A stretch of 64,000 nt of DNA, taken from positions 248,001 to 312,000 of the forward strand of contig NZ_RCZG01000001.1 of NCBI RefSeq assembly GCF_006439015.1, read 5' to 3'. Below, piece after piece: positions 31,310-38,905 of this stretch; position 1 is the stretch's first letter, and the number at the start of each line of letters is the position of its first letter. The translations under genes and the position numbers were made by a program. This DNA comes from Mycolicibacterium hodleri (GTDB taxonomy: Bacteria; Actinomycetota; Actinomycetes; Mycobacteriales; Mycobacteriaceae). Below the pieces are notes generated by a model that was not told where the DNA came from, searched no databases, and saw only the letters and a program-made list of their open reading frames with translations.

Positions 31310-31619
31310 GTGACTACTTCCGCCACAACCGGATTGCGCGACGTTGCGATCGTCGGCATCGGCGCCACACCGTACTACAAGCGTGGCGGGTCGCTGCCCA
31401 AGACGATCACCGAGTTGGCCGAGCGATGCCATCCTGGTGCCCGCGGTGCTGGATCTGCCCGACGCGCCCGGCGCCCGGCTGATCTCCAACATCGTCGACG
31501 TGGCACCCGCCGACGTCACCATCGGAATGTCTGTGCGCGTTGACTATTTGCCGATAACCGATGGATGGCTGCTGCCCATCTTCCGTGCAGACGTCGAAGA
31601 GCCTGCGGAAACGCTCTAG
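31310..31619 (+). pseudogene. Deletion scar fusing a thiolase-fold N-terminus to a DUF35 C-terminus
   Basis: The first frame (GTG 31310) reads DVAIVGIGATPYYKRGGSLP and KTITELA, the start of the Ltp2-like thiolase-fold protein at 4079. About base 31425 the sequence changes to another frame that reads LVPAVLDLPDAPGARLISNI, VDVAPADVTIGMSVRV and YLPITDGWLLPIF, the end of its DUF35 partner at 5263. All the sequence between, about 1.4 kb judged from the intact pair, is gone and the frames do not match. No working product can result. The promoter region and downstream genes are intact, so the operon may still be expressed. Confidence 0.9.
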
Positions 31620-31673
31620 CAGAAGAACATTCACACCGACCGTGTCGGGAACCAATTTCAAGGAGCTGGAAAC

Positions 31674-32489
31674 GTGGGAAAACTGGATGGCAAAGTAGCC
31701 TTCATCACCGGGGCCGCTCGCGGCCAGGGTCGCGCCCACGCGGTGCGACTGGCCGCCGACGGGGCGGACGTCATCGCGCTGGACATCTGCCGTGACATCG
31801 AGTCCATGGACTATCCGAACGCGAGTCCGGACGATCTCGAGGAGACCGTAAAGCTCGTCGAGAAGGAGGGCGGACGCATCGTGGCCCGCCAGGCCGACGT
31901 GCGCGACGGCGACGCGGTCGAGCAGGTCGTCGCCGACGGACTCGCCGAGTTTGGACGCCTCGACATCGTCATCGCCAACGCCGGCGTGATTCGATTGAAT
32001 GTCGGCGGTGACCGGCGGCAGACGTTCCGCGACATCGTCGACGTGAACTTGATCGGCGTCTGGAACACCGTGGAGGCGTCGACCGCCGCATTGATCGACG
32101 GCGGCCGGGGAGGATCGATCGTGATCACCTCGTCGAGCTCCGGAATCAGGGCCACCGGCACCGATCGCGCGGGTGGTCAGGCATATGCCGCGGCCAAGCG
32201 CGGACTGGTCGGCCTGATGCAGGTGTTGGCGAACGAGCTGGCGCAGTACTCCATTCGAGTCAACACCATCCATCCAACGGGCGTCGCCACCGGCATGGTG
32301 ATGAACGAGGCGATGGGGGCGATGTTCGAGGCCAACGACCCGGTGCTGGCCCAGATGCAGAACGCGCTGCCGATCCAGATCCTCATGCCGGAGGACATCG
32401 CGAACGCGGTGGCGTTCCTGGTCTCCGAGGAAGCGAAGTTCATCACCGGCACCGCCTGGCCACTCGACGCCGGCTTCGCCGTCCGTTGA
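31674..32489 (+). CDS. Mycofactocin-coupled SDR family oxidoreductase
   Basis: A 271-residue SDR with TGAARGQGRAHAVRLAADGA, the branch insert ICRDIESMDYPNASPDDLEE, ADVRDGDAVEQVVA, ANAGVI, ITSSSSG and the catalytic YAAAK. It ends FITGTAWPLDAGFAVR. GTG 31674 follows AAGGAG. It is the third mycofactocin-coupled SDR in the window and is followed by an aldehyde dehydrogenase 22 bases later, so alcohol to aldehyde to acid is a natural reading. The deleted thiolase/DUF35 pair lies directly upstream. Confidence 0.89.
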   Translation: MGKLDGKVAFITGAARGQGRAHAVRLAADGADVIALDICRDIESMDYPNASPDDLEETVKLVEKEGGRIVARQADVRDGDAVEQVVADGLAEFGRLDIVIANAGVIRLNVGGDRRQTFRDIVDVNLIGVWNTVEASTAALIDGGRGGSIVITSSSSGIRATGTDRAGGQAYAAAKRGLVGLMQVLANELAQYSIRVNTIHPTGVATGMVMNEAMGAMFEANDPVLAQMQNALPIQILMPEDIANAVAFLVSEEAKFITGTAWPLDAGFAVR

Positions 32490-32511
32490 CGATCCCGAGA
32501 GGAACCCGACG

Positions 32512-33972
32512 ATGACGAGTTCAGTAGAGGTCGACCGCCCGGTGGTCGAACTGCGCATCGGCGCCGAACGGCTCACGGTCGCCTCCGGTGGCGTACATCA
32601 GCACATCGATCCCGCCACCGGCCGACACGACGTCGACGTTCCGCTGGCCGGTGTCGCCGAGGTCGAACGGGCCGTGCAGGTCGCGCACCAGGCCTACCTG
32701 ACGTGGCGATGCACCAAGCCCACCGAGCGCCGCCGGATGTTGACGCGGCTGGGAGACCTCATCGAAGAGCACGCGGCGGACTTTGCGCGACTGGCCGCTC
32801 TCGACAACGGCGCACCCGTCGCGGCCGCGGCGGCAATGATCCCGGTTGCCGTGGACTGGACCCGCTACTACGCCGGCTGGGCGGACAAGATCACCAGCGA
32901 CGTGATCGGATCACATCGCGCCAACGGCGAATTCAGCTATACGCTCGCGCAGCCGTGGGGAGTGATCGGCGCCATCATCACCTGGAACGGGCCGCTCGTC
33001 TCGCTGGCCATGAAGGTCCCGGCCGCACTGGCCGCCGGGAACACCGTCGTGGTCAAACCGTCGGAACTCACCCCCTTCACCGCAGGGCTCTTCACGGATC
33101 TCGCGGCGGAGGCCGGCATCCCCGACGGCGTCATCAACGTGGTCACGGGCGGACCCGAGGCAGGTGCGGCGCTCGTCGAGCACCCCCTGGTGAAGAAGGT
33201 CAGCTTCACCGGCGGCCCGGCCACGGCGCGAAAGATCCTGCGGTCCTGCGCCGATCTGATCAAACCCGCGGTGCTGGAGCTCGGCGGCAAGTCGGGCAAC
33301 ATCGTCTTCGCCGACGGCGACCTCGATGCCGCCTGCGGCATGGGAACCATGATGTCGGTGGGCATCCTCAGCGGGCAGGGCTGCGCCTTCCCCACCCGGA
33401 TGATCGTGGAGAGGTCGGTCTACGACGAGGTCATCGAACGGGTGCGCACCTACGCCGGGTTCATGAAGGTGGGCAATCCCTTCGCAGAGGGGACGATTGC
33501 CGGGCCGATCGTCAGCGAGCAGTCCCTGAACCGAATCATGGGCCTCATCGACCGCGCCCGCGCGGACGGCGCGCGACTGATCACCGGCGGTGGCCGGGTC
33601 GGAGGCGACCTCGCGGACGGTTTCTACCTCGAGCCAACGGTTTTCGCGGACGTCGATCCGGCCTCCGAGCTGGCGCAGACCGAGGTGTTCGGGCCGGTGC
33701 TGTCCATCATTCCGTTCGACGGTGACGACCAGGCGATCGAGATCGCCAACAGCACTCCGTATGGGTTGTCCGGCTACATCTTCACCACCAACCTCCGGCG
33801 CGCTCACCGGGTGGCCGAGGAACTCGAGACCGGTGAGGTGCTCATCAACGGGGCCGCCAACCTGCTCGCGAACAGGCCATTCGGTGGGATCGGGATCAGC
33901 GGGATGGGCAAGGAAGGCGGGCGCCAAGGGCTCGACGAGTTCCTGCGCGTCAAGTCCGTCAGCATGGCCTGA
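32512..33972 (+). CDS. NAD(P)-dependent aldehyde dehydrogenase
   Basis: A 486-residue ALDH. The cofactor and fold motifs are VIGAIITWNGPL, KPSELTPFTAG, SFTGGPATARKI and the general-base Glu segment LELGGKSGN. The catalytic Cys sits in SGQGCAFPTRMIV, then EVFGPVLSIIPFD and NRPFGGIGISGMGKEGG. All catalytic residues are present. It oxidises an aldehyde to the acid and probably handles the product of the SDR just upstream. It is a full-length, soluble enzyme. Confidence 0.93.
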   Translation: MTSSVEVDRPVVELRIGAERLTVASGGVHQHIDPATGRHDVDVPLAGVAEVERAVQVAHQAYLTWRCTKPTERRRMLTRLGDLIEEHAADFARLAALDNGAPVAAAAAMIPVAVDWTRYYAGWADKITSDVIGSHRANGEFSYTLAQPWGVIGAIITWNGPLVSLAMKVPAALAAGNTVVVKPSELTPFTAGLFTDLAAEAGIPDGVINVVTGGPEAGAALVEHPLVKKVSFTGGPATARKILRSCADLIKPAVLELGGKSGNIVFADGDLDAACGMGTMMSVGILSGQGCAFPTRMIVERSVYDEVIERVRTYAGFMKVGNPFAEGTIAGPIVSEQSLNRIMGLIDRARADGARLITGGGRVGGDLADGFYLEPTVFADVDPASELAQTEVFGPVLSIIPFDGDDQAIEIANSTPYGLSGYIFTTNLRRAHRVAEELETGEVLINGAANLLANRPFGGIGISGMGKEGGRQGLDEFLRVKSVSMA

Positions 33973-33977
33973 CGACG

Positions 33978-34484
33978 GTGACCCGCGATCATGGCTCGAC
34001 CGGGGATCTCCTCGACCACGCCAAAGCCCTACTCACGCTTCACGTCACCGATCTGGACGTCGCGGTCCGCTGGTACACGCGCGTCTTCGGTACCGGGCCC
34101 GTTCGTTGCGGCACGGACACCAACGTCGCCGGGGACAACACGTCCTATGCCGTGTTCGTGCTCGCCGGTATGACTGTGTTCCTCAGCGATGCACGGGGCC
34201 CGGACGTCCCCTGCGGCAAGGAACACCATCCGCCAACCCTGGTCTTCATGACGAAGAGGCCGCTTTCGGACCTGCGCCGCGTCCTCGAAAGCCGCGGTGC
34301 CCACTTCAGAGACAATGAGGTCGTCGACGGATTTCCGACCGATGCGGACGGTGTGCGCGCGGGCCGCAGCGCCGCGTTCCTGTGGTTCTACGACCCCGAC
34401 GGCAACAAACTGGAATTCTGCCGTGCCCTGGCGGGGCCCACCGCCAGTAGCGCGGACGAGCAAAACGCGTCGGCAGGGTCTTGA
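33978..34484 (+). CDS. VOC-superfamily (glyoxalase/dioxygenase-fold) protein
   Basis: A 168-residue single VOC unit: LLTLHVTDLDVAVRWYTRVF, YAVFVLAGMTVFLSD, RVLESRGAHFRDNEV and the closing WFYDPDGNKLEFCRA. His near residue 21 and Glu near residue 150 match two of the three metal positions of the fold. Members are lyases, dioxygenases or resistance proteins. It begins at GTG 33978, five bases after the aldehyde dehydrogenase stop, and probably ends this operon. Substrate unknown. Confidence 0.8.
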   Translation: MTRDHGSTGDLLDHAKALLTLHVTDLDVAVRWYTRVFGTGPVRCGTDTNVAGDNTSYAVFVLAGMTVFLSDARGPDVPCGKEHHPPTLVFMTKRPLSDLRRVLESRGAHFRDNEVVDGFPTDADGVRAGRSAAFLWFYDPDGNKLEFCRALAGPTASSADEQNASAGS

Positions 34485-34638
34485 TCTCCGGCTCATGTTC
34501 CGGCTCAGGCGTGTTGGACTCACCCGCACCACGGCCAGGCGGGACGGTGCGGCTACCCACCGGCGAACGTCGCGGCGCTCACGCGTCGCGAGATGTACCG
34601 CGCCGCCTGCGAATTGCGCGTCTCGCGCGAGCGCAAAC

Positions 34639-34661
34639 TTAGTTGATCAATGGTTGACTAA
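34639..34661. promoter_or_regulatory. Operator-like dyad TTAGT...ACTAA
   Basis: The outer arms TTAGT (34639-34643) and ACTAA (34657-34661) are perfect inverted repeats, with a further partial match inside. In reverse it begins TTAGTCAACCA, as does the element at 16812. It lies 67 bases upstream of the start at 34728 and probably controls the membrane/oxidase-subunit genes. Confidence 0.5.
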
Positions 34662-34727
34662 AGTCACTTCGGCCGACTAACGTGACACTCGTCTCACACC
34701 GCGGTGGCCAAAGCTAGAGGAGCGCGC

Positions 34728-35459
34728 ATGCACGTCAAGATCGAGAAGGGCGCCGCCTGGTTGGGCCTGGGGATGCTGTTCGGCTTCATGGTGCTGTTCG
34801 TCGCAGTCGCCGGCCTCATCCCGCCGATGGATCCGAGCGCCAGCGCCGAGCAGATCGCCAAGATCTATTCCGAGCACGGACTGCGCATTCGCGTCGGCCT
34901 TGCGGCCATGACGTTGTTCTCGGTGTTCTTCACCCCTTACCTGGCGCTGTTGTCGCGCCAGGTGCGCCGTATCGAGGGCTACTGGGGCGTCATGTCGCTC
35001 ACCCAGGTGATGATGAGCGTGACGTTCCCGTTCGGATTCATTCTGTGCTCTGTCGTTGGAATGGCGGCCGCATACCGTCCCGAGCGCAATCCCGATGTGA
35101 CACAGGCGCTCAGCGACGTGTTCTGGTTCATCTTCGTCGGAGTGGTCGGCCCACTGATCTTCCAGGTGGTGATTCTGGCATTCGCCGTCTTCATGGACAA
35201 GCGCGAGCGGCCGAGCTTCCCACGCTGGTACGGCTACTTCTGCGTCTGGTACGCCGTCCTCGGAGTGCCTGGTTGTGTCATCTACCTGTTCAAGTCGGGA
35301 CCGCTGGCGTGGAACGGCATCTTCGCCTTCTGGATACCACTGACGGTGTTCAGCCTTTGGTGGATCGTCACGACGTTCATGCTCGTCAAGGCCGTCGATG
35401 TCGAGGCCGCCGAACGGGTCGTGAAGGGCACCGAGCGCGAGTGGGAACCGGCGGCGTGA
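34728..35459 (+). CDS. Polytopic membrane protein of unknown function, co-encoded with oxidase subunits III/IV
   Basis: A 243-residue protein with about six hydrophobic helices, for example WLGLGMLFGFMVLFVAVAGL, LAAMTLFSVFFTPYLALL, VSFPFGFIL-like VTFPFGFILCSVVGMAA, VVGPLIFQVVILAFAVF and IPLTVFSLWWIVTTFML. A short soluble loop after helix 1 carries PPMDPSASAEQIAKIYSEHG. ATG 34728 is chosen because AGAGGAG lies 5 bases before it. No catalytic motif is seen. Its stop overlaps the GTG start of the subunit III gene (35456-35459), which implies a joint membrane complex. Confidence 0.72.
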   Translation: MHVKIEKGAAWLGLGMLFGFMVLFVAVAGLIPPMDPSASAEQIAKIYSEHGLRIRVGLAAMTLFSVFFTPYLALLSRQVRRIEGYWGVMSLTQVMMSVTFPFGFILCSVVGMAAAYRPERNPDVTQALSDVFWFIFVGVVGPLIFQVVILAFAVFMDKRERPSFPRWYGYFCVWYAVLGVPGCVIYLFKSGPLAWNGIFAFWIPLTVFSLWWIVTTFMLVKAVDVEAAERVVKGTEREWEPAA

Positions 35460-36076
35460 GCCAGGCGGCACCCGGGATGGCTGCGACGCCTCGCCGGGCG
35501 CTGCCGCCGGCCACCTCTGGTCAGCGCAGAATCCCCGGCGAGCCTGGCGTCTGGATCTTCCTGTTCGGCGACATGCTGGTGTTCGGAGCATTCTTTACGA
35601 CGTTCATGTACCAGCGCGCCCAGGCGCCCGAACTCTTCGACGAGTCACGCCGGACGCTCAGTATCGGAATTGGACTGACGAATACGCTTGTCCTGCTGAC
35701 GAGTTCACTGTTCGTCGTGACCGCGCTCCGCGCGTTCCGCTCGTCGGAGCGGCTGGCCGCGCGGTGGCTGCTGGTCGGCGCGCTGGTATGCGGGCTGACG
35801 TTCGTTGGGCTCAAGGCCGTCGAGTACACCGCGAAGGTCAGCGAGGGCCACAGTCCGCAGCAGAACGCCTTCTACATGTACTACTTCATCCTGACGGGCC
35901 TGCACCTGTTCCACGTGTTGATCGGCATCGTGGTCCTGATCGTGCTGCTAACGCAAACCCGCCAGGCTGAACTTAGCGCCACCAGGATGGCGCTGACCGA
36001 GGGCGGCGCGTGCTTCTGGCACCTCGTCGACCTGTTGTGGATCGTTCTGTTTCCGCTTCTCTACCTGGTGAGTTGA
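35456..36076 (+). CDS. Haem-copper oxidase subunit III family protein (NorE-like)
   Basis: A 206-residue protein with an N-terminal soluble leader and five predicted helices: GVWIFLFGDMLVFGAFFTTF, LTNTLVLLTSSLFVVTALRA, WLLVGALVCGLTFVGLKAVE, FILTGLHLFHVLIGIVVLIV and HLVDLLWIVLFPLLYLV. The G-E-P-G and T-G-L-H-x-x-H-V motifs are standard for subunit III. The short five-helix form resembles the NorE branch. No subunit I or II gene lies in the window. It may assist an oxidase encoded elsewhere or work with the partner at 34728. Confidence 0.86.
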   Translation: MSQAAPGMAATPRRALPPATSGQRRIPGEPGVWIFLFGDMLVFGAFFTTFMYQRAQAPELFDESRRTLSIGIGLTNTLVLLTSSLFVVTALRAFRSSERLAARWLLVGALVCGLTFVGLKAVEYTAKVSEGHSPQQNAFYMYYFILTGLHLFHVLIGIVVLIVLLTQTRQAELSATRMALTEGGACFWHLVDLLWIVLFPLLYLVS

Positions 36077-36078
36077 CG

Positions 36079-36345
36079 ATGGTTCCTGCACTGTTTCGTG
36101 CTCGGTCCACGGTGGTATGGGCTGCTCTCGTCCTGGCCACCCTGGCGTCGTGGGCGGTTGGCTCCGAACACGGAACCGGTTCGCTCGTCGCGATCGTCGT
36201 TCTCGGGGTCGCCATGGTGAAGGTGCGCTACGTCGGCCTCGATTTCATGGAGCTGAGGCACGCCCCATTCGTGCTGCGCACAGCGTTCGAGTGCTACTGC
36301 ATCGCCCTGTGGTGTGTCTTGGCCGGGATGTATCTGTGGCTGTGA
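36079..36345 (+). CDS. Prokaryotic cytochrome c oxidase subunit IV-like protein
   Basis: An 88-residue protein with three hydrophobic helices (STVVWAALVLATLASWAVGS, LVAIVVLGVAMVKVRYVGLD and FECYCIALWCVLAGMYLWL) and the typical FMELRHAP turn between helices 2 and 3. It starts two bases after the subunit III stop. Such subunits stabilise haem-copper oxidases. With the two preceding genes it forms a compact three-gene membrane unit. Confidence 0.82.
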   Translation: MVPALFRARSTVVWAALVLATLASWAVGSEHGTGSLVAIVVLGVAMVKVRYVGLDFMELRHAPFVLRTAFECYCIALWCVLAGMYLWL

Positions 36346-36823
36346 GCACGGAATCGGCTCCTCGCGGCGCGCAATTGGACGACTCCTCGGCTCGGACCAG
36401 GCATTGAGGACGTTGCCCTTCGGAGGGCCGGCGTCGACCGTCACGTCCTGCCGCCCCGCCGTGTGGAAACCAGCGGATGACGCCCTGAATCTAGTTCATG
36501 TTCTTGACGATTCAAGTGTCTCGGCCTCGCGCACGACTCGCTTCCGTCGGCAGTCGCGGGTGCAAGCCGTGAACCGTTGAAGGCCTGCGCGGCATCGATG
36601 GTCTTCCTCTCGCGTGATCGTGGCACACCGGGGTAATTGCTTTATACATATAACTATATATAGTTAGGGTGCTGGCTCGTCGGCGTCGTGGCCAAACAAG
36701 CTGTCATACAGGTGGGCCGGTGCCCGGTTCGCCGTGTGCGGCTCCACGCGCATGGTACGTGGGGCGGGAGTCGAATGACCCTCGCGGCGTTCATAACTGG
36801 CAACAAGTCCGCAGAGGGGCAGC
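36346..36823. other. Intergenic region, no gene seen
   Basis: 478 bases without a convincing frame. The right half is unusually AT-rich (around 36635-36666) and holds the palindrome listed separately. It is probably the promoter region of the acyl-CoA synthetase. Confidence 0.6.
36651..36666. promoter_or_regulatory. Perfect 16-bp palindrome TAACTATATATAGTTA
   Basis: The element is fully self-complementary and sits in an AT-rich island about 160 bases upstream of the acyl-CoA synthetase start. It suits a repressor site overlapping a promoter. AT-rich TAACTAT-like runs also occur near 43329 and 44021. Confidence 0.55.
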
Positions 36824-38365
36824 ATGCAGATTCGCGAGTGGGTCGATCCCGGAAACGACGACGCCAAACCGGCGATCATCCTGCACCCCTCGGGCGTCCG
36901 CCTCTCCTTCATGGAGTTGGAGATTCGGGCCAACCGGTTGGCCCACTACTTCTTGGACGCGGGCCTTCGGCAGGGCGACGCGATCGCCGTACTGATGGAG
37001 AACAACGAGCATCTCCACGCGATCATGTGGGCGGCGCGTCGTAGCGGGCTGTACTACGCGCTGATCAACACTCACCTCACCTCACCGGAGGCGGCGTACA
37101 TCGTCGACAACAGCAGCGCCAAGGCGATCATTGGCTCCCGCGGGCTAGTCAAGGTGTGCGACGGCCTCGCCGAACATCTTCTCGGCGGGCTGCCGGAACT
37201 GTTGATGATTGCCGACGCCGATTTGGCGGGGTGGCAGCGCTACCCGGAGTGCGTGGCCGATCAGCCGGAAACACCGATCGCCAGCGAACAGGAGGGCGAT
37301 CTGCTGCAATACTCCTCGGGTACGACTGGGCGCCCGAAGGGCATCAAACGACCCTTGCAGCACGTGGCACCTGGCGAGGCGAGCAACATGCTGATGCCGC
37401 TGTTAACGGCGATTGGGCTGAACCGTGATGCGATCTACCTGAGCCCTGCGCCGCTGTACCATACGGCTCCGTCGTTCTGGTCGATGGCGGTGCAGTCGAT
37501 GGGTGGCACCACGGTGGTGATGGAGAAGTTCCACGCGGAATCGGCCTTGGACGCCATTCAGAAGTACCGGGTGACGCATGGCCAGTTCGTGCCGGCGATG
37601 TTCGTTCGGATGCTGAAACTTCCTGGGACCGTGCGTAACTCCTATGACGTGTCCAGTCTGCAGCGGGTCGTGCATGCGGCGGCGCCGTGCCCGGTCGACA
37701 TCAAGAAGCAGATGATCGACTGGTGGGGCCCAATCGTCGACGAGTACTACGCCTCTTCTGAGGGCACCGGGGCGTCATTCATCCGCGCCGAGGAATGGCT
37801 GCAGCGACCCGGCTCCGTCGGCCGGCCCCTCGTCGGCGAGGCACACATCCTCGATGAGCAGGGTGTGGAGGTGGAACCGGGCCAGGCCGGTGAAATCTTC
37901 TTCGGTGGGGGTTACTCCTTCGAGTACCTAAAAGACGAGGCCAAGACCGCTGCGTCACGCGACTCCCATGGCTGGGTGACGGTAGGTGACATCGGTTACC
38001 TCGACGATGAGGGCTTCCTGTTCCTGACCGACCGTCGGCACCACATGATCATTTCCGGGGGAGTCAACATCTACCCCCAGGAAGCCGAAGACCTCCTGAT
38101 CACTCACCCGAAGGTCCTTGATGCAGCAGTCTTCGGCATTCCCGACGAGGGGATGGGTCAAAGTGTCAAGGGTGTCGTGCAGACCGTTGACTCAGCTGAC
38201 GCCACCGCGGAGTTCGCCGAGGAGTTGCTGGCATGGCTGCGGGACCGGTTGGCGCACTTCAAGTGTCCGCGAACCATCTCGTTCGAGGCCCAGCTGCCGC
38301 GGACGGACGCCGGCAAGCTCTACAAACAGGAGTTGGTGAAGAAGTACTCGGCACTCGTCACCTGA
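36824..38365 (+). CDS. Fatty-acyl-CoA synthetase, FadD4-like
   Basis: A 513-residue ANL ligase. Motifs: QYSSGTTGRPKGIKRPLQHV (P-loop), YYASSEGTGASFIRAEEW, HGWVTVGDIGYLDDEGFLFL, DRRHHMIISGGVNIYPQEAE and the catalytic Lys in TDAGKLYKQELVKKY. The N-terminus MQIREWVDPGNDDAKPAII resembles mycobacterial FadD4. It activates a fatty or carboxylic acid with ATP and CoA. With the WS/DGAT, LipC-like esterase and aldehyde dehydrogenase of the window it recalls the Rv0214-Rv0223 neighbourhood of M. tuberculosis, though the arrangement differs. Confidence 0.9.
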   Translation: MQIREWVDPGNDDAKPAIILHPSGVRLSFMELEIRANRLAHYFLDAGLRQGDAIAVLMENNEHLHAIMWAARRSGLYYALINTHLTSPEAAYIVDNSSAKAIIGSRGLVKVCDGLAEHLLGGLPELLMIADADLAGWQRYPECVADQPETPIASEQEGDLLQYSSGTTGRPKGIKRPLQHVAPGEASNMLMPLLTAIGLNRDAIYLSPAPLYHTAPSFWSMAVQSMGGTTVVMEKFHAESALDAIQKYRVTHGQFVPAMFVRMLKLPGTVRNSYDVSSLQRVVHAAAPCPVDIKKQMIDWWGPIVDEYYASSEGTGASFIRAEEWLQRPGSVGRPLVGEAHILDEQGVEVEPGQAGEIFFGGGYSFEYLKDEAKTAASRDSHGWVTVGDIGYLDDEGFLFLTDRRHHMIISGGVNIYPQEAEDLLITHPKVLDAAVFGIPDEGMGQSVKGVVQTVDSADATAEFAEELLAWLRDRLAHFKCPRTISFEAQLPRTDAGKLYKQELVKKYSALVT

Positions 38366-38905
38366 TTCGAGCACGGTCACCGGGGCACGTCTACGTCCCC
38401 ACCCGGGCCGATGGGAGGAGAACACCCTTGTTCAAGAACGGAACCCATATGGGCTTGCGGGGCTGTCGATCGCGGAACCAGGCACGTGCGTGATGGCAGC
38501 GTGTTCCCGATCACGATCAGCGCTTCACACCACCATGCAGCTGGCCGGGCGTCCCGGTGACGCCTGCCGCGGGTGGTCGTTGGCTATGCGCGGGCCACCG
38601 CAAGCCGCCGCCTGGCTGGGTCACTGGCTGGCCGCCGAGCTTCCACCCGCGGTGCTCTACGGTTACGCGTTGACTGCGATGGCCTTCCCGCTGCACCCAT
38701 TGCACCGAAGTCCCGGCGACGATGCCGTTTCAGCGACACCGCCCCCACTGTCTCCGATCGATCAGACCGGCAGACTCCTAGGCGCCCAGCACGCCGACCA
38801 GTTTCTGGTGCGAGCACTGCAGGAAACGTTCGGATAGCAATCATCCCAACACAATTGGGCCTGCCGCGACCAGGCTTGCCCACTACTACGGCAAGGCGGT
38901 ACGTG
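38366..38905. other. Intergenic or degraded region
   Basis: 540 bases between the acyl-CoA synthetase and WS/DGAT genes. A plus frame (about 38490-38837) encodes an apolar stretch (AWLGHWLAAELPPAVLYGYA) that I cannot assign. The other frames contain stops or Arg-rich shadow translation. It may hold a decayed gene. Confidence 0.4.

Noticed and set aside
36019..36345. Longer subunit IV start upstream of 36079
   Set aside because: The extra residues would lie inside the subunit III gene and are not hydrophobic; ATG 36079 directly after the stop is the natural start.
38490..38837. 115-codon plus frame before the WS/DGAT gene
   Set aside because: No ribosome site and no recognisable motif; only part of it has protein-like composition, so it is not called as a gene.
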